The notes beneath the pieces are model-generated. The model saw only the letters and a list, made by a program, of their open reading frames with translations. It was not told where the DNA came from and did not search any database. Positions 45,995 to 54,780 of a stretch of DNA of 64,000 nt are shown here, one piece after another (position 1 is the stretch's first letter; each line of letters begins with the position of its first letter). The position numbers were made by a program, and so were the translations under genes. The stretch lies in NCBI RefSeq assembly GCF_046115515.1, contig NZ_CP175953.1, one strand, 5' to 3'. The DNA is from Gracilimonas sp017641085. GTDB lineage: Bacteria; Bacteroidota; Rhodothermia; Balneolales; Balneolaceae.

Positions 45995-47494
45995 ATGAAA
46001 TTCATGAAAACAAGATCTTTTATAATCACGCTGCTGTTATCCTTCGCGGTAATTGGAAGCGGATGTGTGACCCTTGAGCAAAACCCCGTTTCAGGTAACA
46101 AACGCGCCTTCGGTTACAGTTGGGAAGAGGAAGAAAAGCTCGGGGCTAATGCAGATAAGGAAATTGTGGCCCAATACGGACTCTATCAAAATGAAGAGCT
46201 ATCGAATTATGTATCTGACCTTGGGCAGTCGTTGCTGGAAGTTAGTCACCTGAGAAGGGAAGACACTCCAAAGAAATTTCGGGAAACCGAGTTTACTTTT
46301 CGGGTACTCGACAGCCCTGTGGTGAACGCTTTCGCTTTACCCGGCGGATATATATACGTGACTCGCGGACTTTTGGCGCACTTGAATAATGAAGCACAGC
46401 TTGCTGTTGTTTTAGGTCACGAGATTGGCCATGTAGCTGCCCGTCATGCATCTCAAAGAGCTGTCGAACAGCAAATCGGACAAATAGCCATCATGGGGGG
46501 TGCTGTTTTAGGGGAATCGCTAGGTTATGATGGCGGGAGTATTCTTCAGTTGAGCAGCCAGACGGCCCAGCTTATGTTTTTGAAATATGGTAGAGATGAT
46601 GAGCGCGAATCGGACGCTCTGGGTGTGGAATATGCCGCAATGAAGAATTATAAAGCAGCTGAAGGAGCTGAGTTTTTCAACTCTCTGGAACGGATTTCAG
46701 AAAATCAGGGAGGGGGAGTTCCTACCTTGCTTTCCAGTCACCCCGATCCCGGTGAGCGGGAGAAAACCATCCCCGAGTTGGCTCAAAAATGGGAAGAACG
46801 CGGCTATGAGCAAACCATCCTGGATGATGAAGAGTTTTTGAATATGATCGAGGGCATGGTGTTTGGGAATAATCCTCGTCATGGTTTTGAGAGAAACGGA
46901 ACCTTCTACCACCCCGACCTGAAGTTTCAATTTCCGGTTCCGGCGGGATTGCAAGTTTATAACCAACCGGCTGCAGTTATAATGGTGAATGAGGAGCAAA
47001 CAGCCATCACTCAGTTTACCATCGATTCTGAAAGTAATTCAGCGGAAAGCTCGGTGAACTCATTTCTAAACAGAGAAGGAATTACCACGATCGATCAGTA
47101 TCAATACACCGAAAATGGTCTGGACGGCTATCAGGCTTTTGCAACCGCTCTTGCTCAAGACAGTACCGAACTGCGGATTCAGGTCACAGCCATTGAGTTT
47201 CAGGGGAATATTTACAACTTCCTGAGTTACACATCAGCTTCAGACTTCCCCATTTATGAAGCTCAGTTTGCTGCTATACCGGCCGGCTTCCGGGAGCTTA
47301 ATGACGCCTCCATCTTGGGGATCGATCCCGTCAGAATTGATTTAAAGCCTGCGGCCCGAACTGCTCCTTTTGCAGAATTCTTACCGGCCGACCTGCCCAT
47401 GGATATCCAACCGCTGGATGTGGCGATCATCAATCAGGTGAACCTGGATGAAACTATCCAACAGGGGACGATCCTCAAAATTCCGGTTCAGTAA
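45995..47494 (+). CDS. M48 zinc metalloprotease, lipoprotein
   Basis: A 499-residue periplasmic protease of the M48 family. The signal peptide carries lipobox GSGC (Cys24). The zinc motif HEIGHVAARHA is at residues 142-152, and DERESDALGVEYA provides the third ligand. DSPVVNAFALPGGYIYVTRGLL precedes the motif. An extra C-terminal half of about 200 residues ends in a LysM-like segment (INQVNLDETIQQGTILKIP). It probably acts in envelope quality control like BepA. Confidence 0.9.
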   Translation: MKFMKTRSFIITLLLSFAVIGSGCVTLEQNPVSGNKRAFGYSWEEEEKLGANADKEIVAQYGLYQNEELSNYVSDLGQSLLEVSHLRREDTPKKFRETEFTFRVLDSPVVNAFALPGGYIYVTRGLLAHLNNEAQLAVVLGHEIGHVAARHASQRAVEQQIGQIAIMGGAVLGESLGYDGGSILQLSSQTAQLMFLKYGRDDERESDALGVEYAAMKNYKAAEGAEFFNSLERISENQGGGVPTLLSSHPDPGEREKTIPELAQKWEERGYEQTILDDEEFLNMIEGMVFGNNPRHGFERNGTFYHPDLKFQFPVPAGLQVYNQPAAVIMVNEEQTAITQFTIDSESNSAESSVNSFLNREGITTIDQYQYTENGLDGYQAFATALAQDSTELRIQVTAIEFQGNIYNFLSYTSASDFPIYEAQFAAIPAGFRELNDASILGIDPVRIDLKPAARTAPFAEFLPADLPMDIQPLDVAIINQVNLDETIQQGTILKIPVQ

Positions 47495-47551
47495 CAATAA
47501 TTTTAGAGTTTTTTGCCGGAATCCTTTTTTAAACCTGAAAAAGAAAAGCAT

Positions 47552-47559
47552 TATCTTTG
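47552..47559 (+). promoter_or_regulatory. TAnnTTTG -7 element before purB
   Basis: TATCTTTG fits the Bacteroidota -7 consensus, 32 bp before the purB ATG. A T-rich stretch lies about 20 bp upstream in the -33 position. Confidence 0.45.
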
Positions 47560-47591
47560 ACGGGTAATTTTCATTTCAAACAAACTATCGC

Positions 47592-48887
47592 ATGATCGCT
47601 CGCTATTCCCGCAAGGAAATGTCTGACCTCTGGACGGATGAACAACAATTTCAAGCCTGGCTGGAGGTTGAACTTGCGGCCTGTTGGGCATGGGCCAGGT
47701 TGGGCAAAATACCCATGGAAGACGTGGATAGGCTGTACGAAAATGCTTCTTTTGATGTCGACCGCATCAAAGAAATCGAAGCCAAAACCCGCCATGATGT
47801 GGTTGCCTTTACCCGAGCCGTTTCCGAAACCCTTGGGGATGAAAAGAAATGGGTGCACTACGGACTGACCTCCACCGACGTAGTGGATACCGCCTGGGGA
47901 GTACGCCTGAAGAAAGCCAACGTTATTCTGCTGGAAGGGCTTGAGCGTATTGTAAATGTACTGGCTGAAAAAGCGAAAAAACACAAGTACACAGTAATGA
48001 TGGGGCGCACCCACGGCATCCACGCCGAACCAACTACTTTTGGGCTCAAATGCGCTTTATGGTATGCCGAGATGGAGCGAAACCTGGAGCGATTTAAGAA
48101 GGCCGCAGCTGATGTTGAGTTTGGAAAGTTATCCGGTTCCGTAGGAACTTTTGCCAACATTCCGCCTGAAGTTGAGGAATATACCTGCGAGAAATTAGGA
48201 CTTCAGCCGGCGCCTATTTCCACCCAAACCCTGCAGCGCGACCGCCATGCGTATTACCTGTCCACCTTGGCTTTGATTGGCTCAACGATGGAGAAGATGG
48301 CTGTGGAAGTACGGCACTTACAACGCAGTGAACTTAGAGAAGCTGAGGAAGCGTTCCGGAAAGGGCAGAAGGGATCATCCTCCATGCCGCATAAGCGAAA
48401 TCCGGTGAGCTCCGAGAATATCTCGGGATGCGCACGCGTACTTCGGGGATATATGGTTACCGCTTACGAGAATATTCCCCTGTGGCACGAGCGGGATATC
48501 TCACACTCCTCCGCCGAGCGTATTATTCTTCCTGATGCCACCACCTTACTGGATTATATGCTGAACCGGTTTGCCGGTGTCATAGAAAACCTGGTGGTTT
48601 TTGAAGACAATATGGAATCCAACATCTGGAAAACACAAGGACTGGTATTCTCTCAGCGCCTGCTGCACAAGCTTATCGATAAAGGCATGCCTCGGGAAAA
48701 AGCCTATGATACCGTTCAGCCGCTGGCTATGAAATCCTGGGAAGAACAAACGCTCTTTAAGCCTATCGTTGAAGCTGATGAAACGATTACAGAAGCTCTA
48801 TCTCAGGAAGAAATCGATGAGGCTTTTGACCTGAATCACCACACCCGTAACGTGGATGTGATTTTTGAGCGGGTTGGGCTGAAATAA
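47592..48887 (+). CDS. purB: Adenylosuccinate lyase
   Basis: Purine-synthesis lyase acting on SAICAR and adenylosuccinate. The 431-residue protein has MIARYSRKEMSDLWTDEQQF, HYGLTSTDVVDT, GRTHGIHAEPTTFG and the fumarase-superfamily signature GSSSMPHKRNP. It is of the shorter bacterial type. Confidence 0.97.
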   Translation: MIARYSRKEMSDLWTDEQQFQAWLEVELAACWAWARLGKIPMEDVDRLYENASFDVDRIKEIEAKTRHDVVAFTRAVSETLGDEKKWVHYGLTSTDVVDTAWGVRLKKANVILLEGLERIVNVLAEKAKKHKYTVMMGRTHGIHAEPTTFGLKCALWYAEMERNLERFKKAAADVEFGKLSGSVGTFANIPPEVEEYTCEKLGLQPAPISTQTLQRDRHAYYLSTLALIGSTMEKMAVEVRHLQRSELREAEEAFRKGQKGSSSMPHKRNPVSSENISGCARVLRGYMVTAYENIPLWHERDISHSSAERIILPDATTLLDYMLNRFAGVIENLVVFEDNMESNIWKTQGLVFSQRLLHKLIDKGMPREKAYDTVQPLAMKSWEEQTLFKPIVEADETITEALSQEEIDEAFDLNHHTRNVDVIFERVGLK

Positions 48888-49044
48888 GTTTTCAATTCTT
48901 ACTTGGTGCATAGTAGGTTCCCAGTCCCCGGGTTGGGAACGCTACTGGGAATCTCCGGTTCCCGATTGGTATATTAAGGTCAGGTAATGAGTGATATTCA
49001 TTCGGACTGAGTAGTACGGGCTGTCAGTACGAAATAAATTAAAC

Positions 49045-50064
49045 CTAATTGACTTGTTGAGCCTTGACGCTCATGTTGAGATCGATTTTTTCCGAATGCT
49101 TTTGGAGTCGAATGATACCTTTCCAGTAAGAATCGCTATTATCTTCAATAGTCCAATTACTTTTCCATTCGTCTGTTGTTGTAGTATCACTGACAAAAGT
49201 CCAGCCCCTCTCAGAGTACAGTGAGTTTTTAAAGCCTGCAATCAGTGAATCGAGGGATTTTTGGGAATTAAATGCCCAGTCCATGGTCCATTGATGACGA
49301 TCACCTTTGTAGCTTTTTAATTCAGCTTCTCTCCACGGGAATGCAGCATAGATGCCGCTAGGGAGCTTTAAATCTGCCAGTTTCGCTCGAGGGATATGGT
49401 GTTGTTGCGGGATAGATTCATGTTCCATATTAAGGCGGACGACCTCAGCCCAAGCCTCACCATGCAGACGGGCGAGTACGCGAAGTGACCCATCGATTCC
49501 AAGGCCGGCTGAACTAACTAACTTCCCGCTCTCAACGACAACCCGGTCAGTTACTACTTCTGCGTCCGGAGTAATGCGCTGTAGTTCCTCTTGTCTGTCG
49601 TACCATGTTGTGACCTGCTTTCTGCTAAGAATATCGTTATCGGTCAGAAAGAAAATTCCGGTGCACACGGTCAGAATGTGGTCGGACTCCTCAACCATCA
49701 GGTTAATCCATCTTTTAACTTCTTCATTATTCTGAGCCTCACCTGCATCGCCACCGGGTAGTACAAGTACATCGGGGGTAGGGGCGTTTGTAAACGAATA
49801 GTTTGGCACCACTTTCATCCCCATATATGTAGTAACAGGGAGGCTGTCTTGTGATACAAGATAGACATTATTGAGTGAGAACTGACCGAATACCTCGAAC
49901 GGAATTGCATGATCAATGACTTGTACACCATCGTAAACCAAAATGGCTACATTAGGTTTTGCTGACTGGCCAAATGCGAATAGAGGAACTGCCAGAAATA
50001 GGATGATAACCTGTTTTCGGATTATCGTTAATAAGCTCAACCAATTCCTGAAATAACCATTCAT
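49045..50064 (-). CDS. DJ-1/PfpI family exported protein
   Basis: A 339-residue protein. ATG at 50064 follows an AAGGAG ribosome site by 7 bases, so it is preferred over the in-frame start at 50121. A signal or membrane segment (VIILFLAVPLFAFGQ) precedes a class I glutamine-amidotransferase-like domain (PNVAILVYDGVQVIDHAIPFEVF, VLPGGDAGEAQ, ILTVCTGIFFLTD with the nucleophilic Cys). About 130 further residues at the C-terminus (WTMDWAFNSQKS and onward) are not recognised. Catalytic role unknown. Confidence 0.85.
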   Translation of the reverse strand: MNGYFRNWLSLLTIIRKQVIILFLAVPLFAFGQSAKPNVAILVYDGVQVIDHAIPFEVFGQFSLNNVYLVSQDSLPVTTYMGMKVVPNYSFTNAPTPDVLVLPGGDAGEAQNNEEVKRWINLMVEESDHILTVCTGIFFLTDNDILSRKQVTTWYDRQEELQRITPDAEVVTDRVVVESGKLVSSAGLGIDGSLRVLARLHGEAWAEVVRLNMEHESIPQQHHIPRAKLADLKLPSGIYAAFPWREAELKSYKGDRHQWTMDWAFNSQKSLDSLIAGFKNSLYSERGWTFVSDTTTTDEWKSNWTIEDNSDSYWKGIIRLQKHSEKIDLNMSVKAQQVN

Positions 50065-50213
50065 AACCCTGCTCCTTGGGGACTGTTTTGAATTGAAGTA
50101 AAGTATAACGACCCAGCACATAACAGTTGCGCTGATTATGAATTAATTAACGGTGATAATTTTCAACAAGCAACACTGTTAACTGAAGCTACGACTTCGG
50201 CGCTATCTGCGGA

Positions 50214-51512
50214 TCAGAATCGATCCCGGTTGCCGATGCCTCCGAAGCGCGGATTGACGACATTGTTGAGAAGCGAGCCGAAACGGTAGCGGAATCCGAA
50301 GCTGAGGCCCGCCTCATAGTTGGTTTCGAGCTGTCTGCGTCGCAGGAGTACATCTTCAAGGTCTGCGTTACCCTTTGGAAGGTTAATCTGATCGTGGATG
50401 AGCTCGAGGAAGCCGCCAATCTCTACGGAAAGCCCTCTGGTGATTCGAATTTCGAACTCCGCATCAAACTGAAGACTGTGACGCGAGAGGTCGTGCAGGT
50501 ACTGTGAGGCATTGACACCTATTTCGATTCCTCCCCAAGGCTGTACGACTTCATACCCTGCGTTGAGCAGATGCTGTGGAAGCACTTCTTCGATTTCGTT
50601 GTAGATGGTCGTGTCTCGGTATGAGATGTGTGAGGTGCCCAGACGATAAGCAACCGTCAGCTGTCGCCGATTCGCCTCGCGGTAAGGGTAGAGGCTCCAT
50701 TCCACTGCGCCCATGAAGCGATAACGCCAGTCTACATTAGAGTAGGTGGAGGTTAAAACGTCTCCATAGGCACCGACAGACCAGTGCGGCGTGATGCTCC
50801 GTATGGCATAACTGGTAAACCCATCACGCCGGGCGGAACTCGTAATCGTTTCTTGTTCACGCTCAAATCGGTCGTAGTTGTAGTTAAAGAAGGGTCGGAG
50901 CTGAAGCTTCCAGTCCTCGGTCACACGGCTGACGTACATCCCGTACCGGGTGTCGAAGGAGCGCTGCTGGGATTCGAAGTCGGCACTGCCGTCAGCATAG
51001 ATCTCGATCGTCCAATGATTCCAGGGGTCTTTCATAGTCCGGGTCTTTCCGGCGGCGTACACCTCGGCAGGAGCAATGTTCACACGCAGTTGGTCTCGTA
51101 TTGGAGTCTGTATCAGGTACGGCACCAGTGCGGCTTCGAGGGTTCGGAGGAATCCGTTCCGCTCTTCGGCCTCAGTGGCGTTGGCAGGAGTATTGAAGAC
51201 GGTCGAGAAATCCAGCCCATCGAAGATGCCCAGGCCGATGACGTCAATGGTCAGTGCTTCTCCGCCCGATCCCGTGTCCTCCCGGGTAACGAGAACGTGA
51301 ACATCAGCGACTTCACGGTCACGGACATGGTCCAGGTAAGGCATCTCCTGACGAATGAACGTCTCATCGCAGAAGTTACAGTCGAGGAAGAGGGCGAGCC
51401 GGTTGGGTGTTCCCATCTCGGGTTCCTGTGCTGCCAAAGGACTGACGGCAGCACCGATCCATAAAAGTACGATTAGACAAACCTTGATCGTGGTACAAAC
51501 TTTTCTCTTCAT
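50214..51512 (-). CDS. GC-rich secreted protein with outer-membrane barrel
   Basis: A 432-residue protein from ATG 51512 (KRKVCTTIKVCLIVLLWIG then SPLAAQ, a signal peptide); an upstream in-frame start at 51695 would bury that signal. An N-terminal domain with FLDCNFCDETFIRQEMPYLD is followed by many amphipathic strands ending FGFRYRFGSLLNNVVNPRF, as in a beta-barrel. Base composition is visibly more GC-rich than both neighbours, suggesting acquisition from another lineage. It adjoins the distal end of the integron. Family not recognised. Confidence 0.78.
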   Translation of the reverse strand: MKRKVCTTIKVCLIVLLWIGAAVSPLAAQEPEMGTPNRLALFLDCNFCDETFIRQEMPYLDHVRDREVADVHVLVTREDTGSGGEALTIDVIGLGIFDGLDFSTVFNTPANATEAEERNGFLRTLEAALVPYLIQTPIRDQLRVNIAPAEVYAAGKTRTMKDPWNHWTIEIYADGSADFESQQRSFDTRYGMYVSRVTEDWKLQLRPFFNYNYDRFEREQETITSSARRDGFTSYAIRSITPHWSVGAYGDVLTSTYSNVDWRYRFMGAVEWSLYPYREANRRQLTVAYRLGTSHISYRDTTIYNEIEEVLPQHLLNAGYEVVQPWGGIEIGVNASQYLHDLSRHSLQFDAEFEIRITRGLSVEIGGFLELIHDQINLPKGNADLEDVLLRRRQLETNYEAGLSFGFRYRFGSLLNNVVNPRFGGIGNRDRF

Positions 51513-51711
51513 GAAGTCGCGTACCCGGGGTAGTGGAGTTGAATGAAGCTTGAGGCCCGGGCTGAAGGAAAACATAGTGTCATCTCTTGCTTCAGTGTGT
51601 GCAAGCCCAAAGTATGGATCACTTAGGCAGGTACCTTGAAAATCTAAACCGTTACGAATTTTCCGGGAATTTTGGTCATGGATTGGTCGCGGCATGGCTC
51701 TCTAATTAGGG

Positions 51712-51852
51712 AGTAATGACCCGCGATATCGGCGCGGGGATTATGATTTTGTTGAAGTAGCGAAATTAATTTCTTGCAATCAAGTTTCTATCGCCCCCAG
51801 TCCTGCCTGTTCCGATTATTTGGGCGTACGATTTAAAAAGCTTTGCTATCAC
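51712..51852 (-). repeat. attC of cassette 13 (degenerate, distal end)
   Basis: Shares the long central spacer of the other array-type attC sites (GGGGATTATGATTTTG ... GCAATCAAGTTTC), but the right core is GCTATCA instead of GTTATRR and the left arm is shortened (GTAATGACCCGCGATATC). Probably no longer recombinogenic; it marks the end of the array. Confidence 0.75.
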
Positions 51853-51855
51853 CGG

Positions 51856-52146
51856 TCATTTTCTTGACTCCCAATATCCCGGTTTTCTTTTCAGATGCTT
51901 GACAGCAGTAATTGTGATAATAGTTTTAGAAATGTAATAAATAATTTCGTAGGGAAAGCGGTCAAGTACAATCCTTCGATCTTGTTTGGTAAGTAAAGAT
52001 CCGGATTTGGGATGTGCTAATGCCTGAGCGATGGCTTCTTCTATCTCATCAAGAAATTCAGCCCCAAGACCAACAGACTTATCTTCGTAGTATTGAATGG
52101 AAATCGTTAACTCTTTAGCTGCATCAGGATGGTATTGAAAAGTCAC
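51856..52146 (-). CDS. RelE/ParE family toxin (cassette 13)
   Basis: A 96-residue toxin of the ParE/RelE fold. It has YHPDAAKELTISIQYYEDKSVGLG, DRRIVLDRFPYEIIYYI and a C-terminal RKPGYWESR. It starts with GTG overlapping the antitoxin stop by 1 bp (TAGTG). It is a clear paralogue of the cassette 5 toxin (58238), sharing VGLG, RFPY, RKPGYWES and the same length. The target could be gyrase (ParE) or the ribosome (RelE). Confidence 0.88.
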   Translation of the reverse strand: MTFQYHPDAAKELTISIQYYEDKSVGLGAEFLDEIEEAIAQALAHPKSGSLLTKQDRRIVLDRFPYEIIYYISKTIITITAVKHLKRKPGYWESRK

Positions 52147-52376
52147 TATTTTAGAAGTTTTCGGGCAGCTTTATGCACTTCTTGACCTGAAATTGGAGTT
52201 ACTTTTCCCGACTGGATCTCAGCTTTTCTTCGTTTGACTTCATCAATCCAAGCTTGCTCAATATCATCATCAATTCGCTGATCAAGGCTATCAATAAGCT
52301 TTTTGGCTAATTCAGCGCGATGATTTTCGTCTAACTCAAGAGCCGAATTCTGAATTTCTTTATAATCTGTAATCAT
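52146..52376 (-). CDS. Addiction-module antitoxin (cassette 13)
   Basis: A 76-residue antitoxin of the putative addiction module component type (PF09720-like). ATG 52376 (MITDYKEIQNSALELDENHR) is used because the cassette 5 paralogue starts at the same MITD; an upstream TTG at 52403 is less likely. ELAKKLIDSLD and IEQAWIDEVKRRKAEI are shared with cassette 5. It overlaps the toxin start by 1 bp. Confidence 0.85.
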   Translation of the reverse strand: MITDYKEIQNSALELDENHRAELAKKLIDSLDQRIDDDIEQAWIDEVKRRKAEIQSGKVTPISGQEVHKAARKLLK

Positions 52377-52454
52377 AGCTTTGGGGTTAGTTTCTTTCTC
52401 CAATCTATTGAAAAACGAAGAATTCTGGCAATTATTTATTTAGTGGAAGAGTGG

Positions 52455-52600
52455 GTATAACGGCCCGGCGTTTAAGCGGCGCGGGGATTATGATCTGGTT
52501 GAAGTAGCGAAATTAATCCCTGGCAATCAAGTTTCCATCACACCCAAGTCCAGCCTGTCCCGATTATTCGGGGCGTCCGATTTAAAACGCTTTGTTATGT
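52455..52600 (-). repeat. attC of cassette 12
   Basis: Left core GTATAAC and right core GTTATGT flank an array-type attC. The paired arms CCGGCGTTTAAGCGG and CCGATTTAAAACGC surround a spacer of about 100 bp. Confidence 0.88.
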
Positions 52601-52607
52601 TTTGAAT

Positions 52608-52889
52608 TTACTGGATTTCGAGCTTTACCTTTTTACCCAATGCCTTTGCATATTTGGTAAGCGTAGAAAGTTTAATATCCTCGGCATGATTCTCCATTCT
52701 GGAAATCACTGACTTAGTGGTGTTCAACTTCTCAGCAACATCAGCTTGAGTTGCTCCCATATTTTCGCGGGCCTGTCGAAGAATCACTCCGATTTTGAAA
52801 TTGAGATATCCTTCCTCAAAGTTCTCAGCAAATTCTGGGCTTTCGGCTTTCTTTTGATCGATGAAAATTTCTAAATCATCTTTACTCAT
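52608..52889 (-). CDS. HigA-type HTH antitoxin (cassette 12)
   Basis: A 93-residue XRE-family protein. The helix-turn-helix is at residues about 33-85 (IGVILRQARENMGATQADVAEKL, NTTKSVISRMEN in adjacent helices). It lies downstream of and overlaps its toxin by 4 bp, the reversed gene order typical of HigBA. It should bind its own promoter, where an inverted repeat overlaps the higB start. Confidence 0.9.
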   Translation of the reverse strand: MSKDDLEIFIDQKKAESPEFAENFEEGYLNFKIGVILRQARENMGATQADVAEKLNTTKSVISRMENHAEDIKLSTLTKYAKALGKKVKLEIQ

Positions 52890-53236
52890 TGTTCTTTCCT
52901 CCGGTAATAATCACGTTTACGTTCTTCAGCTGTCTCAATTTCCTGTTTTGGGACTTTAATCGTTTTCTTGGCAAAACCACTGGTTAATACAATTAGTTTT
53001 GGCCCGTCAAAGAATCCTAATAACCGAAAAGTGTTGTTTCCAAGCGTTGCCCGAACTTCCCAAATATCATCGGTGCTTTTGAGCTTCTTCAAATACTGAG
53101 TGGGAACCTGTTTTAAATCACGAACAACACGAAGTGTCCAGGCCACTTTCTTGGATTGCTTGTCAGGAAGACTTTGCAAGAAATCTTCGACAGGACAATT
53201 CCCGGCTTTAGTTCGGTAAAACTTGATAACGCGCAT
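52886..53236 (-). CDS. HigB-type Gp49-like toxin (cassette 12)
   Basis: A 116-residue toxin of the phage Gp49-like/HigB family: MRVIKFYRTKAGNCPVEDFL, WEVRATLGNNTFRLLGFFDG and LTSGFAKKTIKVPKQEIETA. The last block is diagnostic for the family. It is predicted to be a ribosome-dependent mRNA interferase. The toxin gene precedes the antitoxin. Confidence 0.9.
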   Translation of the reverse strand: MRVIKFYRTKAGNCPVEDFLQSLPDKQSKKVAWTLRVVRDLKQVPTQYLKKLKSTDDIWEVRATLGNNTFRLLGFFDGPKLIVLTSGFAKKTIKVPKQEIETAEERKRDYYRRKEQ

Positions 53237-53259
53237 ATTTCAAAGTTAGCATATATGCG
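53232..53259. promoter_or_regulatory. Candidate HigA operator
   Basis: Perfect inverted repeat CGCATAT (53232-53238) / ATATGCG (53253-53259), overlapping the start codon of the higB-like gene. Its position suits autorepression by the HTH antitoxin. Confidence 0.45.
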
Positions 53260-53310
53260 AACATTGTCAAATAAATTTTATTCCGAAAAGAGAGGGGAAG
53301 TAAATGAGGA

Positions 53311-53450
53311 AAATAACGACCCGGCGTTTAAACGACCCGGGGATTATAATTTAGTTGAAGTAGCGAAATTAATTCCAGGCAATCAAGTTCCACCGAATCC
53401 AGTCCAGCCTGTCTCGATTATCTGGGCGTCCGATTTAAAGGGCCTTATTT
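53311..53450 (-). repeat. attC of cassette 11 (right core decayed)
   Basis: Array-type attC with an intact central spacer. Its right core is CTTATTT in place of GTTATRR, and the left arm has AACGACCCGGGG in place of AACGGCGCGGGG. Confidence 0.78.
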
Positions 53451-53463
53451 GTGTGCCGGAGGA

Positions 53464-53763
53464 TTATACACGCGATCTCCAAGCTTCCGGATTTCGATGT
53501 TGGTGCAAAATGGCGAATACTGAAATCACATTTTTTTGTTCAATAAAGTAAATAGAAAACGGAAATCGGTTAACCAAAGCTCTTCGAATTGTGCTTTTGT
53601 AAACAACTTGGTGTTGTTGAGGTGAACGAAGAAGGGAAGTAACCTTTACATCTACACAACGAGCAAAATCTTTCCCCAATCCCGGATGTTGGCTTTCGTA
53701 CCATTCATATGCATCATCAAAATCTTTTTCAGCTTGTGGGGTAAGAATTAGCGTTATAAGCAC
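53464..53763 (-). CDS. ParE/RelE family toxin (cassette 11)
   Basis: A 99-residue toxin: LTPQAEKDFDDAYEWYESQHPGLG, RRALVNRFPFSIYFIEQ, and VISVFAILHQHRNPEAW at the C-terminus, all typical of the PF05016 ParE/RelE fold. It starts with GTG three bases after the antitoxin stop. It is less related to the cassette 5/13 toxins than they are to each other. Confidence 0.88.
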   Translation of the reverse strand: MLITLILTPQAEKDFDDAYEWYESQHPGLGKDFARCVDVKVTSLLRSPQQHQVVYKSTIRRALVNRFPFSIYFIEQKNVISVFAILHQHRNPEAWRSRV

Positions 53764-53766
53764 GAT

Positions 53767-53979
53767 CTATAAATACTTTTCCCGGATTTCATCCCATGAC
53801 TTTCCATTCGCTGTATCTTTATCAAGAGTTTGTAAACGCTCTTCCAAAATACTTTTATGATGCTCAGGTACATCAACTTGCTCTGGATCAGAAGCTATAG
53901 AATCCCACAAAGCTTCTACTAAAATGATCTTTTCGTTTTTATTGAGTCGTGATAGTTCTTTGATCAGCGTGTCTTCCAT
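53767..53979 (-). CDS. Addiction-module antitoxin (cassette 11)
   Basis: A 70-residue protein of the addiction module component family (TIGR02574-like). It has KNEKIILVEALWDSIASDPE and the C-terminal WDEIREKY motif, which typically inserts into the toxin groove. It is immediately upstream of the ParE/RelE gene. Confidence 0.88.
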   Translation of the reverse strand: MEDTLIKELSRLNKNEKIILVEALWDSIASDPEQVDVPEHHKSILEERLQTLDKDTANGKSWDEIREKYL

Positions 53980-54057
53980 AATGAATGAATTAAATTAGAT
54001 ACAATAATTTGAACAATAAGAACCTCTAAAGCAATCGCAGGATACATGTTTAATGAG

Positions 54058-54189
54058 GCACTCTATCGACCCGGGGATTATGATTTTTTTGAAGTAGCGA
54101 AATTAATACCTGGCAATCAAGTTCCATCATACCCAAGTCCAGCCTGTCCCGATTATTCGGGGCGTCCGATTTAAAACGCATTGTTATGC
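54058..54189 (-). repeat. attC of cassette 10 (left arm deleted)
   Basis: The right core GTTATGC and the central spacer are intact. On the left, CTCTATCGACCCGGGGATTATG lacks about 17 bp (the CGTTTAAACGGCGCGG segment) and the TAAC core present in sister sites, so this junction has probably lost its crossover point. Confidence 0.8.
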
Positions 54190-54196
54190 TACCGGA

Positions 54197-54463
54197 TTAG
54201 TCGTAATGAGTCCACATTCTGATTACTTTAACAACTTTCTCCTTTTCATATACTTGATACACTAAGCGATGCTGGATATTAATTCTCTGTGAATAAGCCC
54301 CTTCCAAACTACCAACCAATTTTTCATAGGGAGGATATTCTTCAAAAGGATTTTCTTCAATGATCTCCAATAAGTCTTCGATCTTTGATTTTAAACCGGA
54401 TGAAGCTGCTTTCTTGGCATCCTTTTTTGCTTGTTTGGTATAAACGAGTTTGTAATTACTCAC
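54197..54463 (-). CDS. yoeB: Txe/YoeB family toxin (cassette 10)
   Basis: An 88-residue ribosome-dependent RNase toxin. It has NPFEEYPPYEKLVGSLEGAYSQRIN with the family glutamate and arginine positions, HRLVYQVYEKEKVVKVIRMWTHYD with the catalytic C-terminal His-Tyr. It overlaps the antitoxin stop by 4 bp. Confidence 0.94.
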   Translation of the reverse strand: MSNYKLVYTKQAKKDAKKAASSGLKSKIEDLLEIIEENPFEEYPPYEKLVGSLEGAYSQRINIQHRLVYQVYEKEKVVKVIRMWTHYD

Positions 54464-54702
54464 CAGTCAAGTTCGTCTTCGGTTTCTTCAAGAGGGGTAT
54501 TCATTCCTTCAGCAATAGACTCTTGCATGCCGGGAATTGAGCTCAGATAAAGAGTTTCTTGAATAGACCGCCAATCATCTTCACTGATTAATACGGCATT
54601 CGATCGTTTTCCGGTAATTTGAATTGGCTGGTGCGTATCAGATGCTTCGTCCAATAATCGATATATATCTTTGCGAGCTTGAGTAGCTGTTAATGTTTTC
54701 AT
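54460..54702 (-). CDS. yefM: YefM/Phd family antitoxin (cassette 10)
   Basis: An 80-residue antitoxin with the Phd/YefM DNA-binding N-terminus (MKTLTATQARKDIYRLLDEA, PIQITGKRSNAVLISEDDWRSIQETLYL) and an acidic tail (GMNTPLEETEDELDW) that neutralises YoeB. A GTACG-N6-CGTAC repeat lies upstream. Confidence 0.93.
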   Translation of the reverse strand: MKTLTATQARKDIYRLLDEASDTHQPIQITGKRSNAVLISEDDWRSIQETLYLSSIPGMQESIAEGMNTPLEETEDELDW

Positions 54703-54738
54703 GGGGTAAAATTGGTTGGTTAATCACTTACTTAAAAC

Positions 54739-54754
54739 GTACGCTATTCCGTAC
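54739..54754. promoter_or_regulatory. Candidate YefM operator
   Basis: GTACG-N6-CGTAC, 37 bp before the yefM start. The GTAC core recalls the TGTACA half-sites known for E. coli YefM. Assignment by position and wording only. Confidence 0.5.
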
Positions 54755-54780
54755 ATATTATCAAGTCTTAAGAATAGGTA

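Noticed and set aside
50784..51464. 226-codon frame on +
   Set aside because: Shadow in the GC-rich barrel gene; the - strand frame has a signal peptide and barrel strands.
53156..53551. 131-codon frame on + crossing an attC
   Set aside because: It runs through the higB 5' end, the attC of cassette 11 and the ParE gene; cassette genes do not span attC sites.
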